From contig JAJDUT010000064.1 in NCBI GenBank assembly GCA_022826515.1, positions 1 to 64,000 on the forward strand: DNA of 64,000 nucleotides, in the 5' to 3' direction. The position numbers were made by a program, and so were the translations under genes. The notes under the pieces are model-generated. The model searched no databases and was not told the DNA's origin. It saw nothing but the letters and a program-made list of their open reading frames with translations. The stretch's first letter is position 1, and the number at the start of each line of letters is the position of its first letter. The DNA is from Candidatus Latescibacterota bacterium. GTDB lineage: Bacteria > Latescibacterota > UBA2968 > UBA8231. Shown here one piece after another: positions 1-8,144 of this stretch.

Positions 1-204
1 CTTGGCGCGCCGATGCGCCAGCGCTTTGTGATGGGCTTGGCCGGGACGATAGCCGCGCTGCCCCTGATTGCGCCGCAACTCCCGACTGATCGTCGACGGC
101 GATACCGACACCGTCGCTGCGATGGACTGCTGATCATGCCCAGCTTTCTTCAAGGCGTACATTTGGTATCTTTGATACTCGGTCAACTGGTGATACGTTC
201 CCAT
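1..204 (-). CDS. IS30-family transposase, N-terminal part
   Basis: The minus-strand frame opens at an ATG at 204 and is still open at base 1, so 68 codons are visible. It begins MGTYHQLTEYQRYQMYAL, followed by a helix-turn-helix whose recognition helix ends STISRELRRN and then a GYRPGQAH stretch. This is the classic DNA-binding N-terminus of IS30 transposases, which use a DDE catalytic domain (not seen here) for copy-paste transposition. A GGAGG ribosome-binding site sits about 6-7 bases upstream of the ATG. Nothing in the visible part is broken. Confidence 0.85.
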   Translation of the reverse strand, partial: MGTYHQLTEYQRYQMYALKKAGHDQQSIAATVSVSPSTISRELRRNQGQRGYRPGQAHHKALAHRRAK

Positions 205-312
205 AAGCGCCTCCGTCGAGAGTGGCGTTTGAAATGGCCACGGGAAATATACCAGTTGGCCGTTTCTATGCCAGCTATCAGGCGATTGCACTTACAAGTT
301 GAATTCAAGGGA
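1..312 (-). mobile_element. End of an IS30-family insertion sequence, cut by the window edge
   Basis: The stretch holds the 5' part of an IS30-type transposase (ATG at 204) plus its upstream end. A terminal-repeat-like sequence is seen at about 284-312, including GCACTTACAAGTTGAA, which resembles IS30-family ends. The other end lies outside the window, so neither the full inverted repeat nor a target duplication can be checked. The outer boundary is an estimate. Confidence 0.65.
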
Positions 313-431
313 AAAAAACATCCGAAAAAATTCAAACTGAGACACTGCCGAAAATGTACTGTAGCGGAGAATTTATCGGCGACTTTAAGCTGATGCCGAT
401 CGAAGAAGGGTTGTTTGAAGAAGGCGAATAA
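303..431 (+). pseudogene. Possible 3' remnant of a gene truncated by the IS30 element
   Basis: A short open frame starts right at the IS end and stops at TAA 429-431. An internal ATG at 354 would give a 25-residue peptide, MYCSGEFIGDFKLMPIEE and a short acidic end. The sequence looks protein-like (mixed hydrophobic residues, acidic tail) but I do not recognise it. It could be the C-terminus of a gene interrupted by the insertion, or chance. Confidence 0.25.
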
Positions 432-449
432 GGTCGGCGACGATCGTAC

Positions 450-3026
450 TCAGTACGCCACAGAAACCGTCCTGAGTACATGCGCGTCTTTGACCTGAGC
501 TCCTTCGATATCAGTATCCACGCTCAACTGTACCAAATACAGCCCCGGCGGCACCATGCGCCCTCCATCATCCCGGCCATCCCACTCGATCTCATAGGTA
601 CCGGTGCTAAATGGGCGCTCTTGTACGAGACGCCGTATTTGGCGGCCTCCTAAATCGTAGACCTCGGCGGCCACTGGACTATCGTCGCCGACCCGCACGA
701 CGTTGAAGGCAAAGACCGTGCGGTCGTTGATCCCGTCGCCGTTGGGCGAAAAGGCTTCCGGCAGCACCGCCACATCCGTAAGCAGCGCGTTGTGCTCCAC
801 AGCAGCGACAATCGTCGTGGTGTTGCCGACGACCTGCGTTAGGGCCTCCCCTGGGTCGATCCGCTGCCAAGAGCCGCCGCCGTCTGCGCTGCTATTGCGC
901 AGGGCCGCCTGTAACACCGCGCCGGTGACAAAAAGTGCCGTCTCAAAATCCAGCCTCAGCACTTCCGTAGATCCGTTGGGCTGTATCGCATCAAAGCGCA
1001 CGTGCAGCGAGTCTCGACCCGTAGGCAAAATCTCGACCCCAGTCAGTGCGCTTGGACCCGTCTCGCCGTCGAAATCGGCCACCCGACCACCATAAAGGCC
1101 CACCATATCCAACTCCATGTTCGACGGTGCCAACAACAACAACTCGTCGAAACCCGGATCGCGGCGGTCGAACTGCGGCCGCACATAAAGCGAAAACGGC
1201 CGTTGTACCCCGAGTTCGTCCACCTTGAACGGGCCGATCTCTCCCAGCAGACGCTGTGCCACGGGATTGGCGAAGTTGAGACGAACCGAGCGCAACGTTG
1301 GGCTTAGCTCCGGATCTTCCGACAGCAAGGTCGCCTGTACTGTCAGGAACTCCCTCGGCGACGGTGAGACAATCGGACTGCCCGCCGGGTCCTCGTAGGG
1401 CGCGCTCCAACTGCTCCAATCGCTGCCGGGCACCTGCTCGGCAACAGTGTCGCCTTTGAATATCGACAACAGCTTATTGTACTCGCTTTCGGTCACTTCT
1501 GTGCCATCTTTTTTGAAATAGTGCAGGATCTCGCCCAATTCATTGCCCGTTTGAGTCTGAATCAGCACTTGGGTGCCGGGGGGAGTGTCGGCGTCCCACT
1601 CAATCGACAGTAGGTTGCGGCTGCCGCCCAAACGAATCAGGTCCGACCGCAGCGAGACTTCCGGCTGGAAGCCTTCGCCGTAGAACTGCAACTCGGATAT
1701 GTCCGCCGTGCGAGCACCAACGGCATTCAAAGTCCACTGAAAGCGGCCATACCGCGCCTTGATCGGCTCGAAATCGTCACCTTCAACGCGGACGATGGGG
1801 CGCGGGTTCAGCTCTGCCCTAGTCGTCCACTGGATGCTCCCGTCCGGGGCCAAGGATCCGTCCGAAAAGTCCATCCGATAGTTCGGGAACAAGCTGTTGT
1901 TGTAAATCATGCGGAAGGCGTCGATCCAATAGAACGAACCCAAGTCGAAGACGAGCTCTAGCTCGGGGTCCGCCACCGCCGTGGAGACCCCGTAAAAGAT
2001 GCGATTGAAGGTCGCCAAGTCACCATCGACGAACTTGGTCAAGGCCAGTGGCTGTTTCGCATTGGTGGAGATGACCCCGCCGCGAGCGAGAATGCCGGCG
2101 GTCAGCTCATCTCCTTCGTTCCATACTTCCAGCTCGGCCAAGCGGGGCAATTCCCGACGAAAGTAGCGGACACTGCCCCGGCGTTCTTCGTCCAGTATGT
2201 CGTACAGGTCTTGGTCAACGGGCACCTCGCGGCCATCGGGCTGGCGCTTGAAGTGCTGGATCGCGCCGCGCGTCTCTTCAGTGAGGACTTCGTATTCATC
2301 GGCCGAGACTTCCGTGCCGAGCGGCCCGTCGGTATCCGTGACTAAAATTTGCACAAAGCGCACGGCTGCGGCCTGCACAGTGGGCTCTTGGTTCGTCAGA
2401 TCGACAGTAAAGACCCGCTGACTCTTGTTTTCGCGCAAGGTCCGCAACACGGTCTTAAAGGCCGGATTTTCGCTGGTTTGCAAACGCGCTGGCTTCAGTC
2501 CGTCGGAGATGAGCACCTCAAAGAGGAGAAAGGGATCGCCCATTCCCTCCTCGACAAAGCGCACCACGAGTTCTTTGGCAAAAACCACGCGACCCAAGTC
2601 AATCACAAACCACCACTGCGAAGCCAAGTCCCTGTCGGCCGAAGGCGGATCGGGTTGCCAATAGGTGGTGATGTCGCCGTCGAGCAGGTTGACCACATCG
2701 GCAACATTGGAGCCGGCCTTGACGGCATCGGCGAGGACGATCTCCTCAGTCTCTTTGTTGCCGAGAGACGCCGGTGGATTAAAGCGCAAATAATCGACAA
2801 TGTCGAATACTGCATTGGTATTTTTCTCAATGCGCCGGGCGCGCACTTCTCCGTCTGGCGAAATCGTCAAGGTCCCTGGGGCAGATTCCCAATTCTGCCA
2901 ATGGTTGCGGCCATTGATCACGACCTGGTTGCTGCGGACTTGGTGGCCGGCCTGCTGGGCGCACACGGCAGTCCCGGCCAGTGCGAGAGCTAGCCCAATA
3001 AAAAGGACGCGTCCGAAGATAGTCAT
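450..3026 (-). CDS. Secreted discoidin-like protein with FlgD-type C-terminal tail (858 aa), last gene of unit A
   Basis: A signal peptide (about residues 1-23, cleaved near VCA-QQ) leads into a region conserved with the 843-aa protein at 34447. A discoidin (F5/8 type C)-like domain follows at about 100-230 (LLDGDITTYW, WWFVIDLG), and a second at about 310-470 (FVDGDLATF, ending AELQFYGEGF). A long beta-rich region leads to a FlgD/gliding-type Ig domain at about 757-858 with the loop SPNGDGINDR. The protein ends in SVAY. Three copies of a helical DG..Y..L motif lie between the beta domains (about 245-290 and 500-520). Discoidin folds usually bind glycans or surfaces, so an exported, displayed binding protein is the likely role. 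Its start overlaps the stop of a 21-codon leader frame (ATGA). Ligand unknown. Confidence 0.85.
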   Translation of the reverse strand: MTIFGRVLFIGLALALAGTAVCAQQAGHQVRSNQVVINGRNHWQNWESAPGTLTISPDGEVRARRIEKNTNAVFDIVDYLRFNPPASLGNKETEEIVLADAVKAGSNVADVVNLLDGDITTYWQPDPPSADRDLASQWWFVIDLGRVVFAKELVVRFVEEGMGDPFLLFEVLISDGLKPARLQTSENPAFKTVLRTLRENKSQRVFTVDLTNQEPTVQAAAVRFVQILVTDTDGPLGTEVSADEYEVLTEETRGAIQHFKRQPDGREVPVDQDLYDILDEERRGSVRYFRRELPRLAELEVWNEGDELTAGILARGGVISTNAKQPLALTKFVDGDLATFNRIFYGVSTAVADPELELVFDLGSFYWIDAFRMIYNNSLFPNYRMDFSDGSLAPDGSIQWTTRAELNPRPIVRVEGDDFEPIKARYGRFQWTLNAVGARTADISELQFYGEGFQPEVSLRSDLIRLGGSRNLLSIEWDADTPPGTQVLIQTQTGNELGEILHYFKKDGTEVTESEYNKLLSIFKGDTVAEQVPGSDWSSWSAPYEDPAGSPIVSPSPREFLTVQATLLSEDPELSPTLRSVRLNFANPVAQRLLGEIGPFKVDELGVQRPFSLYVRPQFDRRDPGFDELLLLAPSNMELDMVGLYGGRVADFDGETGPSALTGVEILPTGRDSLHVRFDAIQPNGSTEVLRLDFETALFVTGAVLQAALRNSSADGGGSWQRIDPGEALTQVVGNTTTIVAAVEHNALLTDVAVLPEAFSPNGDGINDRTVFAFNVVRVGDDSPVAAEVYDLGGRQIRRLVQERPFSTGTYEIEWDGRDDGGRMVPPGLYLVQLSVDTDIEGAQVKDAHVLRTVSVAY

Positions 3027-3088
3027 AGCGTTCCCCGTTGTGTTCTAAAGTGTTTTAACTCGTTTAGAAATTGCACATCGTCCGCCAT
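3023..3088 (-). CDS. 21-codon leader ORF overlapping the next start
   Basis: Minus-strand ATG at 3086-3088 preceded by AAAGGAGCCGAGT, the same ribosome-binding site that precedes the 637-aa gene. The frame reads MADDVQFLNELKHFRTQRGTL and ends in TGA, which overlaps the ATG of the 858-aa gene (ATGA). It may serve translational coupling rather than make a functional peptide. It may equally be the leftover 5' end of a lost tandem copy of the 637-type gene, because only the RBS and ATGGC are shared. Confidence 0.4.
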   Translation of the reverse strand: MADDVQFLNELKHFRTQRGTL

Positions 3089-3121
3089 ACTCGGCTCCTT
3101 TAGTATACTAGGGAGACGACC
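3084..3121 (-). repeat. Direct repeat of an intergenic stop/RBS/start junction (second copy at 5009-5045)
   Basis: The gene-end/gene-start junction is nearly identical at 3084-3121 and 5009-5045. On the minus strand it reads GTC TCC CTA GTA TAC TAA, then (A)GGAGCCGAGT ATGGC, differing by one A. At 5009 the ATG starts the 637-aa gene. At 3084 it starts only the 21-codon frame. The stop codon forms part of the Shine-Dalgarno. The pattern fits tandem duplication of the LTIYRIGG-type gene. Confidence 0.75.
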
Positions 3122-5013
3122 GCTTGCCGGAAGGCTGGCCCCTTGTCGGTCTCGACGCTCACGCGCAGAATGTACAACCCAGGCGGCACCTGTTCACCGC
3201 GCTCATCCCGCCCGTCCCACGCCCCCACGTACCGGCCGCTGGACGTCCAATCCGAACCCACCACACCCAACAGACGCCCCGACAAATCGTACACCGACGA
3301 CTCCACCTGCACCGGCCCCACCAAATTCAGCACATCGCACTCGATCCGCACCGCGTCGTTGATACCATCGCCGTTGGGGCTAAACACCGACGGCATCAGC
3401 GCCAAGTCGCCGATAGCCTGCTCCCCTAAGCGGGTCAACCCCACGCTCAACCTGTTGCTCTCGGACAGCGCGTCCGCGTCCCCAGACTCTAGGCTTTGCG
3501 GCACCTCTTGAGGTTGCTCGCTGTTGGAGATCCGCCCGGAAAACACCGTGCCGAACTTAAAGATCGCGGTCTGGAAATCCACCTCGATCAGCTCCTCGGT
3601 GCGCTGCGCGTCAATCTTCGGTAGCTGCACCGCAAAACCGGTCTCGTCCAGCCGCACCACTTCAAAGGCCACCGACTCACCCGAAATCCGCACCTCATCC
3701 ACGCTCTGTGCCCGTACCGGCGTATCAATGTCCAGCCGATCAAAGCCCACATCGTCGCTGGCCAAGACTGCCCGCAACTTGTAGGTGAAGGCCGTAACCT
3801 CACCCGGAGGCGCGGCCGCAGGTGATATCTCGGCGACGGCTCGTTGTGCCACCGGCGGGATCGACACGGCAAACTGCACCCAATCCAACTGCCCACTGGT
3901 CTCTCGGCTCGACGAGAAGTCCGCGCGCAATTGCACGTAGCGCTGAGGGCCATCGCCGACCATCACCCCCTGCCCGGCTGTGAAGTCGTAGCCTCCCCAG
4001 AACGCCCAATTCTCTGTGTCGTGAGTAGTGCCGGCCCGCTCGCCGAGCGCCAGCTTATTGTACGACGCCAGCGTCAGGGGACGGCCCTTGGCGTCGAAAC
4101 GGGTGCGCTCGCCGCCGCGAAAGGTGGTCCGCCAATAGATATTTGGGTCCGCGTCTAGCCCACTGCGCATACTCAGGGCCACGCTGGCCCCCTCGTCCTC
4201 GCGCCCGGCCCACGTTAGTTCCCCCAAACTCGCCAAGGCCCCCAAGTCAATCACATTGGACACGTAGTCTGCAAAGGGCGCAAAGCCATTGCCGTAGATT
4301 TCCAACTCGGCGATCTCCCAGATGCCGCGCGTATTTTCCGCCGCCGAAAAAAGCACCCGCCGCACGGGCTCTGCCGGCAGGGGCAACTCGATGACGGCTT
4401 CGGTATTTTCGGTTATATCGTAGATAATGTCGAAGTCCAGCTCATCTCCCCAGCGGCCAAGGAGGAACTCGCGTGAACCATCCTTGAGGGGATCGCCGTC
4501 GTTGATGCCGATCCTGAAGGTCTCTACAAAGCGGTCCGTCAGGTGTTTGGTGCGCGGGAAAAAGCGAATCCTCTCTAGCAGCAGGGGCGCGCCAAAATCA
4601 AAGGTCAGGTACTTGTGCGGTGGCCCGTGCGAGGCAAAGTGACCGTCTCCGAGGTATATGGTGTTCGGATCTTGGTCAAACATAAAAAGATCGTCTGCCT
4701 GCGGCGGCCCCCAGCCAATCCACACCAAGTTCAGAATCTTGCCGCCTTGCTCTTCGATGATCGGCACGAGATTGACCGACGAATCGAACCGTTGGGGGCG
4801 CACGAAATCTGGGTCGAACACCAGCAACTCCTCACTGCCGTGCTGCGCTGCGTCAATATCGCTCCAACTGATTTGCACGAATTCGTACGGAGTGTCCAAC
4901 TCCGGGAGCGGCAGACTCTCGCCGCCGATCCGATAGATCGTCAGCCCACTCGCCGGACCGACCGCGCCGATCCACAGGACCGCCCATACACACGCCGTTA
5001 AACGCCCAGCCAT
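3100..5013 (-). CDS. Secreted LTIYRIGG-type discoidin/FlgD-tail protein (637 aa)
   Basis: The signal peptide (1-24) is followed immediately by LTIYRIGG, the hallmark of a four-member family in this window (637, 641, 634 and 650 aa). A discoidin-like domain spans about 100-250 (MFDQDPNTIYLGDG, FDFGAPLLLERIRFFP, ending IAELEIYGNGF). Next come a beta region with the DG..Y..L-type insert (KGRPLTLASYNKL), a NWAFWGGYDF segment and a beta-sandwich. A FlgD-type Ig domain at about 543-637 carries SPNGDGINDAV and the protein ends VVSLVY. It is 10 bases downstream of the 641-aa gene and was probably produced by tandem duplication from it. The start at 5013 is fixed by AAGGAG at good spacing. Probable exported surface protein; ligand unknown. 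Confidence 0.85.
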   Translation of the reverse strand: MAGRLTACVWAVLWIGAVGPASGLTIYRIGGESLPLPELDTPYEFVQISWSDIDAAQHGSEELLVFDPDFVRPQRFDSSVNLVPIIEEQGGKILNLVWIGWGPPQADDLFMFDQDPNTIYLGDGHFASHGPPHKYLTFDFGAPLLLERIRFFPRTKHLTDRFVETFRIGINDGDPLKDGSREFLLGRWGDELDFDIIYDITENTEAVIELPLPAEPVRRVLFSAAENTRGIWEIAELEIYGNGFAPFADYVSNVIDLGALASLGELTWAGREDEGASVALSMRSGLDADPNIYWRTTFRGGERTRFDAKGRPLTLASYNKLALGERAGTTHDTENWAFWGGYDFTAGQGVMVGDGPQRYVQLRADFSSSRETSGQLDWVQFAVSIPPVAQRAVAEISPAAAPPGEVTAFTYKLRAVLASDDVGFDRLDIDTPVRAQSVDEVRISGESVAFEVVRLDETGFAVQLPKIDAQRTEELIEVDFQTAIFKFGTVFSGRISNSEQPQEVPQSLESGDADALSESNRLSVGLTRLGEQAIGDLALMPSVFSPNGDGINDAVRIECDVLNLVGPVQVESSVYDLSGRLLGVVGSDWTSSGRYVGAWDGRDERGEQVPPGLYILRVSVETDKGPAFRQAVVSLVY

Positions 5014-5023
5014 ACTCGGCTCC

Positions 5024-6949
5024 TTAGTATACTAGGGAGACGACCACCTGCCGCTGCGTCGTCCCCTGATCCGTCTCCACCCGCAAATCCACTACATACA
5101 ACCCCGGTGGCAATAAAGCTCCTCCCTCATCCCGCCCGTCCCACACCCCCACATACCGACCACTGCCCAACCAAGACTCGTCCACCAATCCCACGCGACG
5201 ACCCGACACATCATACACCCAGCACTCCACTGACGAGGGACCTGACAAATTCAGCACGTCACAGCCAACCTCTACCACATCGTTGATCCCATCCCCATTG
5301 GGGCTAAATACCCCAGGCTCCACCGACAACGCTCCCAACGGACCTGTGCCCAACCCCGTCAAATCTACCCGCAAACGCTCGCTGGAAGGCACCCCATCCG
5401 CATCCCCCCAAGCCAACGCCTGCGGCACCTCCGCAGGATGCTGACTGTTGAAAACGCGACCGGTAAACACTGTGCCAAACTGGAACACCGACGCGTGAAA
5501 ATCCGCTTCTAACACCTCTTGGGTGCGCTGTGCATCCATCAGGGGCACAGCCAACACGAACCCGGTGTCGTCGCTTTGGACCACCTCAACGGCCACCGGC
5601 TGACCCGACAGACGCACCCCGTCCACACTCTGCACCCGCGCGGGGGTGTCGATGGCTAACCGGTCAAAACCCAAATCGTCGTTGGCTATCGACGCCTTGA
5701 CCTTGTAGGTGAACGCAGCAGCGGCTCCCGGCGGCACCACCGAAGGCATGATCTCAGCGATGGCTTGCTGCGCCACCGGCGGGATCGATACGGCTAGCTC
5801 CACCCAGTCGAGCCGACCGCTAGCACTCTGACTCGATGTGAAGTCGGTGCGCACCTGCACAAACTGGCGCGGCCCGGCTCCAGCGATGGGTCCCTCACCA
5901 GCGGCAAAGTCGTGTGCGGCACTCCAGAAAGCCCACGCGGCTGTGTCGTGAGTGATGCCCCCTCGCGCCCCTAACGCGAGCTTGTTGTATGACGCCAAGT
6001 TCAGCGGGCGACCCTTGGCGTCGAAGCGGGTGCGCTCGCCGCCGCGAAAGGTATAGCGCCAATAGGTATTGGGGTCGTCATCGCGGCCGCTGCGCGTGCT
6101 CAACGCCAGTGCGGCCCCTTCGTCTTGTTGGCCAGCCCACGTCAGGCTCCCGAGGCTGGCGGGTGCGCCCAAGTCGATCACGTTCGACACATAGCTGGCA
6201 AACGGCGCAAAACCATTGCCGTAGATTTCCAACTCCGCGATCTCCCAAATGCCACGCGTGTTCTCAGGCGCTTCAAATAGCAACCGCCGCACCGGTACGG
6301 TCGGCAGGGACATATCAATGACAGACTCGACGTTCTCGAAGACATTGTACGGAAGGTCGAAGTCAAAGAAGCTGCCCCGGATGCCTCGCCTGAATTCCCG
6401 CGTGTCTTTTTTAAGCGGATCGCCGTCGCTAATGCCGATGATGAAGCGTTGCACAAACCGGTCGGCCAAAAATCGCTCGCGGGGGAAGAAGCGAATGCGT
6501 TCGAGGAAAAAGCGGCCCCCAAAGTCGAAAACCAGCGATTTCTGGCGAATGACACCGTAGTCCCCACCCCAATCGCCATCGCCCAAAAACGCCGTCGTAG
6601 GGTCGCCATCAAACATGGCCAAGTCGTTACCGCTAGCCGGCCCCCAACCGATCCAATCCAGAGCCAGCACCTGTCCGCCGAACTCTTCGAGGGTCGGCAC
6701 CAAGTTGACAGTGGGATCTAAGTGCAGCGGCTCGACAAAGCCGGTATCTATTTTTACCAATTCGGCCAAGCCGTGCCGCCTTGGGTCCACCTCGGCCCAC
6801 GACAATTGCACGAACTCATAGGGGACCTCCAACTCGGGCGGGGGCAAATCTTCTCCTCCGAGGCGGATTACGGTCAGGGCTGCAACAGAAGCCGACCCGC
6901 CCCAAAAATACCATCCAAATGCTAGGAGAATCCCAATGCGCTGTGGCAT
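5024..6949 (-). CDS. Secreted LTIYRIGG-type discoidin/FlgD-tail protein (641 aa)
   Basis: Close paralogue of the neighbouring 637-aa protein. It has a signal peptide, LTVIRLGG, a discoidin-like domain (MFDGDPTTAFLGDG, ending IAELEIYGNGF) and a FlgD-type Ig tail with SPNGDGINDVV ending VVSLVY. A longer reading from 7012 is possible, but that ATG lies inside the intrinsic terminator of the upstream gene. The ATG at 6949 gives a normal signal peptide, MPQRIGILLAFGWYF followed by a small-residue cleavage site. Its RBS is weak. With the terminator just upstream, it probably starts a new transcription unit with the 637- and 858-aa genes. Confidence 0.85.
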   Translation of the reverse strand: MPQRIGILLAFGWYFWGGSASVAALTVIRLGGEDLPPPELEVPYEFVQLSWAEVDPRRHGLAELVKIDTGFVEPLHLDPTVNLVPTLEEFGGQVLALDWIGWGPASGNDLAMFDGDPTTAFLGDGDWGGDYGVIRQKSLVFDFGGRFFLERIRFFPRERFLADRFVQRFIIGISDGDPLKKDTREFRRGIRGSFFDFDLPYNVFENVESVIDMSLPTVPVRRLLFEAPENTRGIWEIAELEIYGNGFAPFASYVSNVIDLGAPASLGSLTWAGQQDEGAALALSTRSGRDDDPNTYWRYTFRGGERTRFDAKGRPLNLASYNKLALGARGGITHDTAAWAFWSAAHDFAAGEGPIAGAGPRQFVQVRTDFTSSQSASGRLDWVELAVSIPPVAQQAIAEIMPSVVPPGAAAAFTYKVKASIANDDLGFDRLAIDTPARVQSVDGVRLSGQPVAVEVVQSDDTGFVLAVPLMDAQRTQEVLEADFHASVFQFGTVFTGRVFNSQHPAEVPQALAWGDADGVPSSERLRVDLTGLGTGPLGALSVEPGVFSPNGDGINDVVEVGCDVLNLSGPSSVECWVYDVSGRRVGLVDESWLGSGRYVGVWDGRDEGGALLPPGLYVVDLRVETDQGTTQRQVVVSLVY

Positions 6950-6990
6950 AACGGCCTTGTGACTTGACTGAGGAAATGCGAAAAATATGA

Positions 6991-7029
6991 CAAAAAAGGA
7001 CGGGTAGATCAATGAAGACCTACCCGTCC
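6991..7029 (-). terminator. Intrinsic terminator after the CBM9-like gene
   Basis: On the minus strand a perfect 10-bp stem (GGACGGGTAG pairing with CTACCCGTCC, 6998-7007 with 7020-7029) closes an 11-base loop and is followed by six Ts (6992-6997). It lies 33 bases past the stop of the CBM9-like gene. Confidence 0.85.
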
Positions 7030-7062
7030 CACTACGGATGTTTGCTGCTTTAAGCGGGTGAG

Positions 7063-8025
7063 TTATCTAGCAACGGAAGCCTTGATATGGCCCCAGCTAT
7101 CGTTCTCGACCGCAGTCGGGAGATTAGCGAGAGCGGCTTCGTCGAGAGGCAGCAGCACAAAGTCGGAAAACGAACCGGCGTTGCCAAAGATATCGGACTG
7201 GCCGCCTAACGTCCACTTGGCCGTCCACGGGTTTCTGTCTTCGGCATCTTCCGGACCGTTGTCGTTATCGACGATCTGTAAACCAGCGCCGACAATGTCC
7301 AGCTCAACGAAGTCGTGCGGGGTGCTCAAGTCGGCACCCTGCCAGTTGAAATCGTCCCAGCCAATGGTGTACCACTCGGCTTGAAAATTGGCCTCAGCAC
7401 CATGGACCCCGTCGAGATTGAAGGAATCCGCGCAGCACTGGTAAGGCTCGTCGCCGTGCCAAGTCGAGCTAGACATCCAAAACCAGCTCCAACCATTGGG
7501 ATCACTGCCAGACGTGATAGCCGGCCAGCGGTAATGCGAGGTCTGGGTCTGACCGCCGTTGTAGAGCTTTACCTCTTCTTCGCTCAAGTCGCCAGAAATG
7601 CCAGCGCCGCCAGCGTGGAACCAGCCACCGGAGTGGTCGGAGTCCAGACCGATCTCAATCGAGTCGTCCTGGCCGCAGCAGCCAATACCGCCGGCATCGC
7701 GATCCCAAACGTCATCGAAGCGGTCAAAGACATAGTAAATGCGATCCAACTCGTCGTTCCAGCCCATGGCAAAACGGAAGAACAGATTGGAGCGGTCCTT
7801 TTCGCGCCCGACGTCACCTTCGCCGACGATGATGTCGGGATTATCGCTGTCAATCCACACCTCGGCTGGCAGGATATCCCACTCAGAAATGTCGCCGTCG
7901 AGGACGGGCAGCTTATCGGTCGGCCACTGGAAGGCACCATATACAGTCCCTTCGGGAATATGAGCGAAGGCGGACGAAGCCATCAAGCCCATAACAGCAG
8001 CCAGCACCGCAATTTTCTTGCTCAT
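7063..8025 (-). CDS. Secreted CBM9-like carbohydrate-binding protein (320 aa)
   Basis: The start is set at the ATG at 8025, which gives a clean signal peptide (MSKKIAVLAAVMGLMASSAFA) and a GGGGGT ribosome site. A 74-residue upstream extension would read through the stem-loop and has no signal features. The mature part has the family 9 CBM / DOMON-like pattern: VLDGDISEWD near the N-terminus and DDSIEIGLDSDHSG in the middle. CBM9 domains bind sugars at chain ends. Unlike typical enzymes there is no attached catalytic domain, so a free binding or sensing protein is inferred. Cys pairs (GCCGQDD and QCCADSF) may form disulfides; the paralogue at 39183 keeps only the second. It appears to be monocistronic. 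Confidence 0.75.
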   Translation of the reverse strand: MSKKIAVLAAVMGLMASSAFAHIPEGTVYGAFQWPTDKLPVLDGDISEWDILPAEVWIDSDNPDIIVGEGDVGREKDRSNLFFRFAMGWNDELDRIYYVFDRFDDVWDRDAGGIGCCGQDDSIEIGLDSDHSGGWFHAGGAGISGDLSEEEVKLYNGGQTQTSHYRWPAITSGSDPNGWSWFWMSSSTWHGDEPYQCCADSFNLDGVHGAEANFQAEWYTIGWDDFNWQGADLSTPHDFVELDIVGAGLQIVDNDNGPEDAEDRNPWTAKWTLGGQSDIFGNAGSFSDFVLLPLDEAALANLPTAVENDSWGHIKASVAR

Positions 8026-8057
8026 GCTACAACCCCCTGTGTTGGTTGAATGAGTGA

Positions 8058-8082
8058 TAAAAAACGCCCCGTTTAAGGGGCA
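8058..8082 (-). terminator. Stem-loop with T-run between the TPR-membrane gene and the CBM9-like gene
   Basis: On the minus strand GCCCC TTAAAC GGGGC (8066-8081) is followed directly by a T-rich run (8058-8064). It fits an intrinsic terminator for the operon ending at 8145. A TTGACA box lies upstream of it at 8122-8127, so the same hairpin would lie inside the leader of the CBM9-like mRNA. Confidence 0.65.
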
Positions 8083-8094
8083 TGACGTGAAAGC

Positions 8095-8127
8095 ATTTAA
8101 AAAATAATGAAACGCCTTTTTTGTCAA
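8095..8127 (-). promoter_or_regulatory. Possible promoter of the CBM9-like gene
   Basis: Minus-strand TTGACA (8122-8127) is a perfect -35 box. The -10 is less clear: TATTTT at 15-bp spacing or a T-rich hexamer at 17. The paralogue at 39183 has a similar TTGACT / TATTTT pair with 17-bp spacing at the equivalent place, which supports it. Confidence 0.35.
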
Positions 8128-8144
8128 GCATTTTCTCTTTGGTT

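Noticed and set aside
13..393. A 126-codon open frame on the plus strand
   Set aside because: It is the antisense shadow of the IS30 transposase start and has no recognisable protein sequence.
6950..7012. N-terminal extension of the 641-aa gene
   Set aside because: Its ATG lies inside an intrinsic terminator of the upstream gene.
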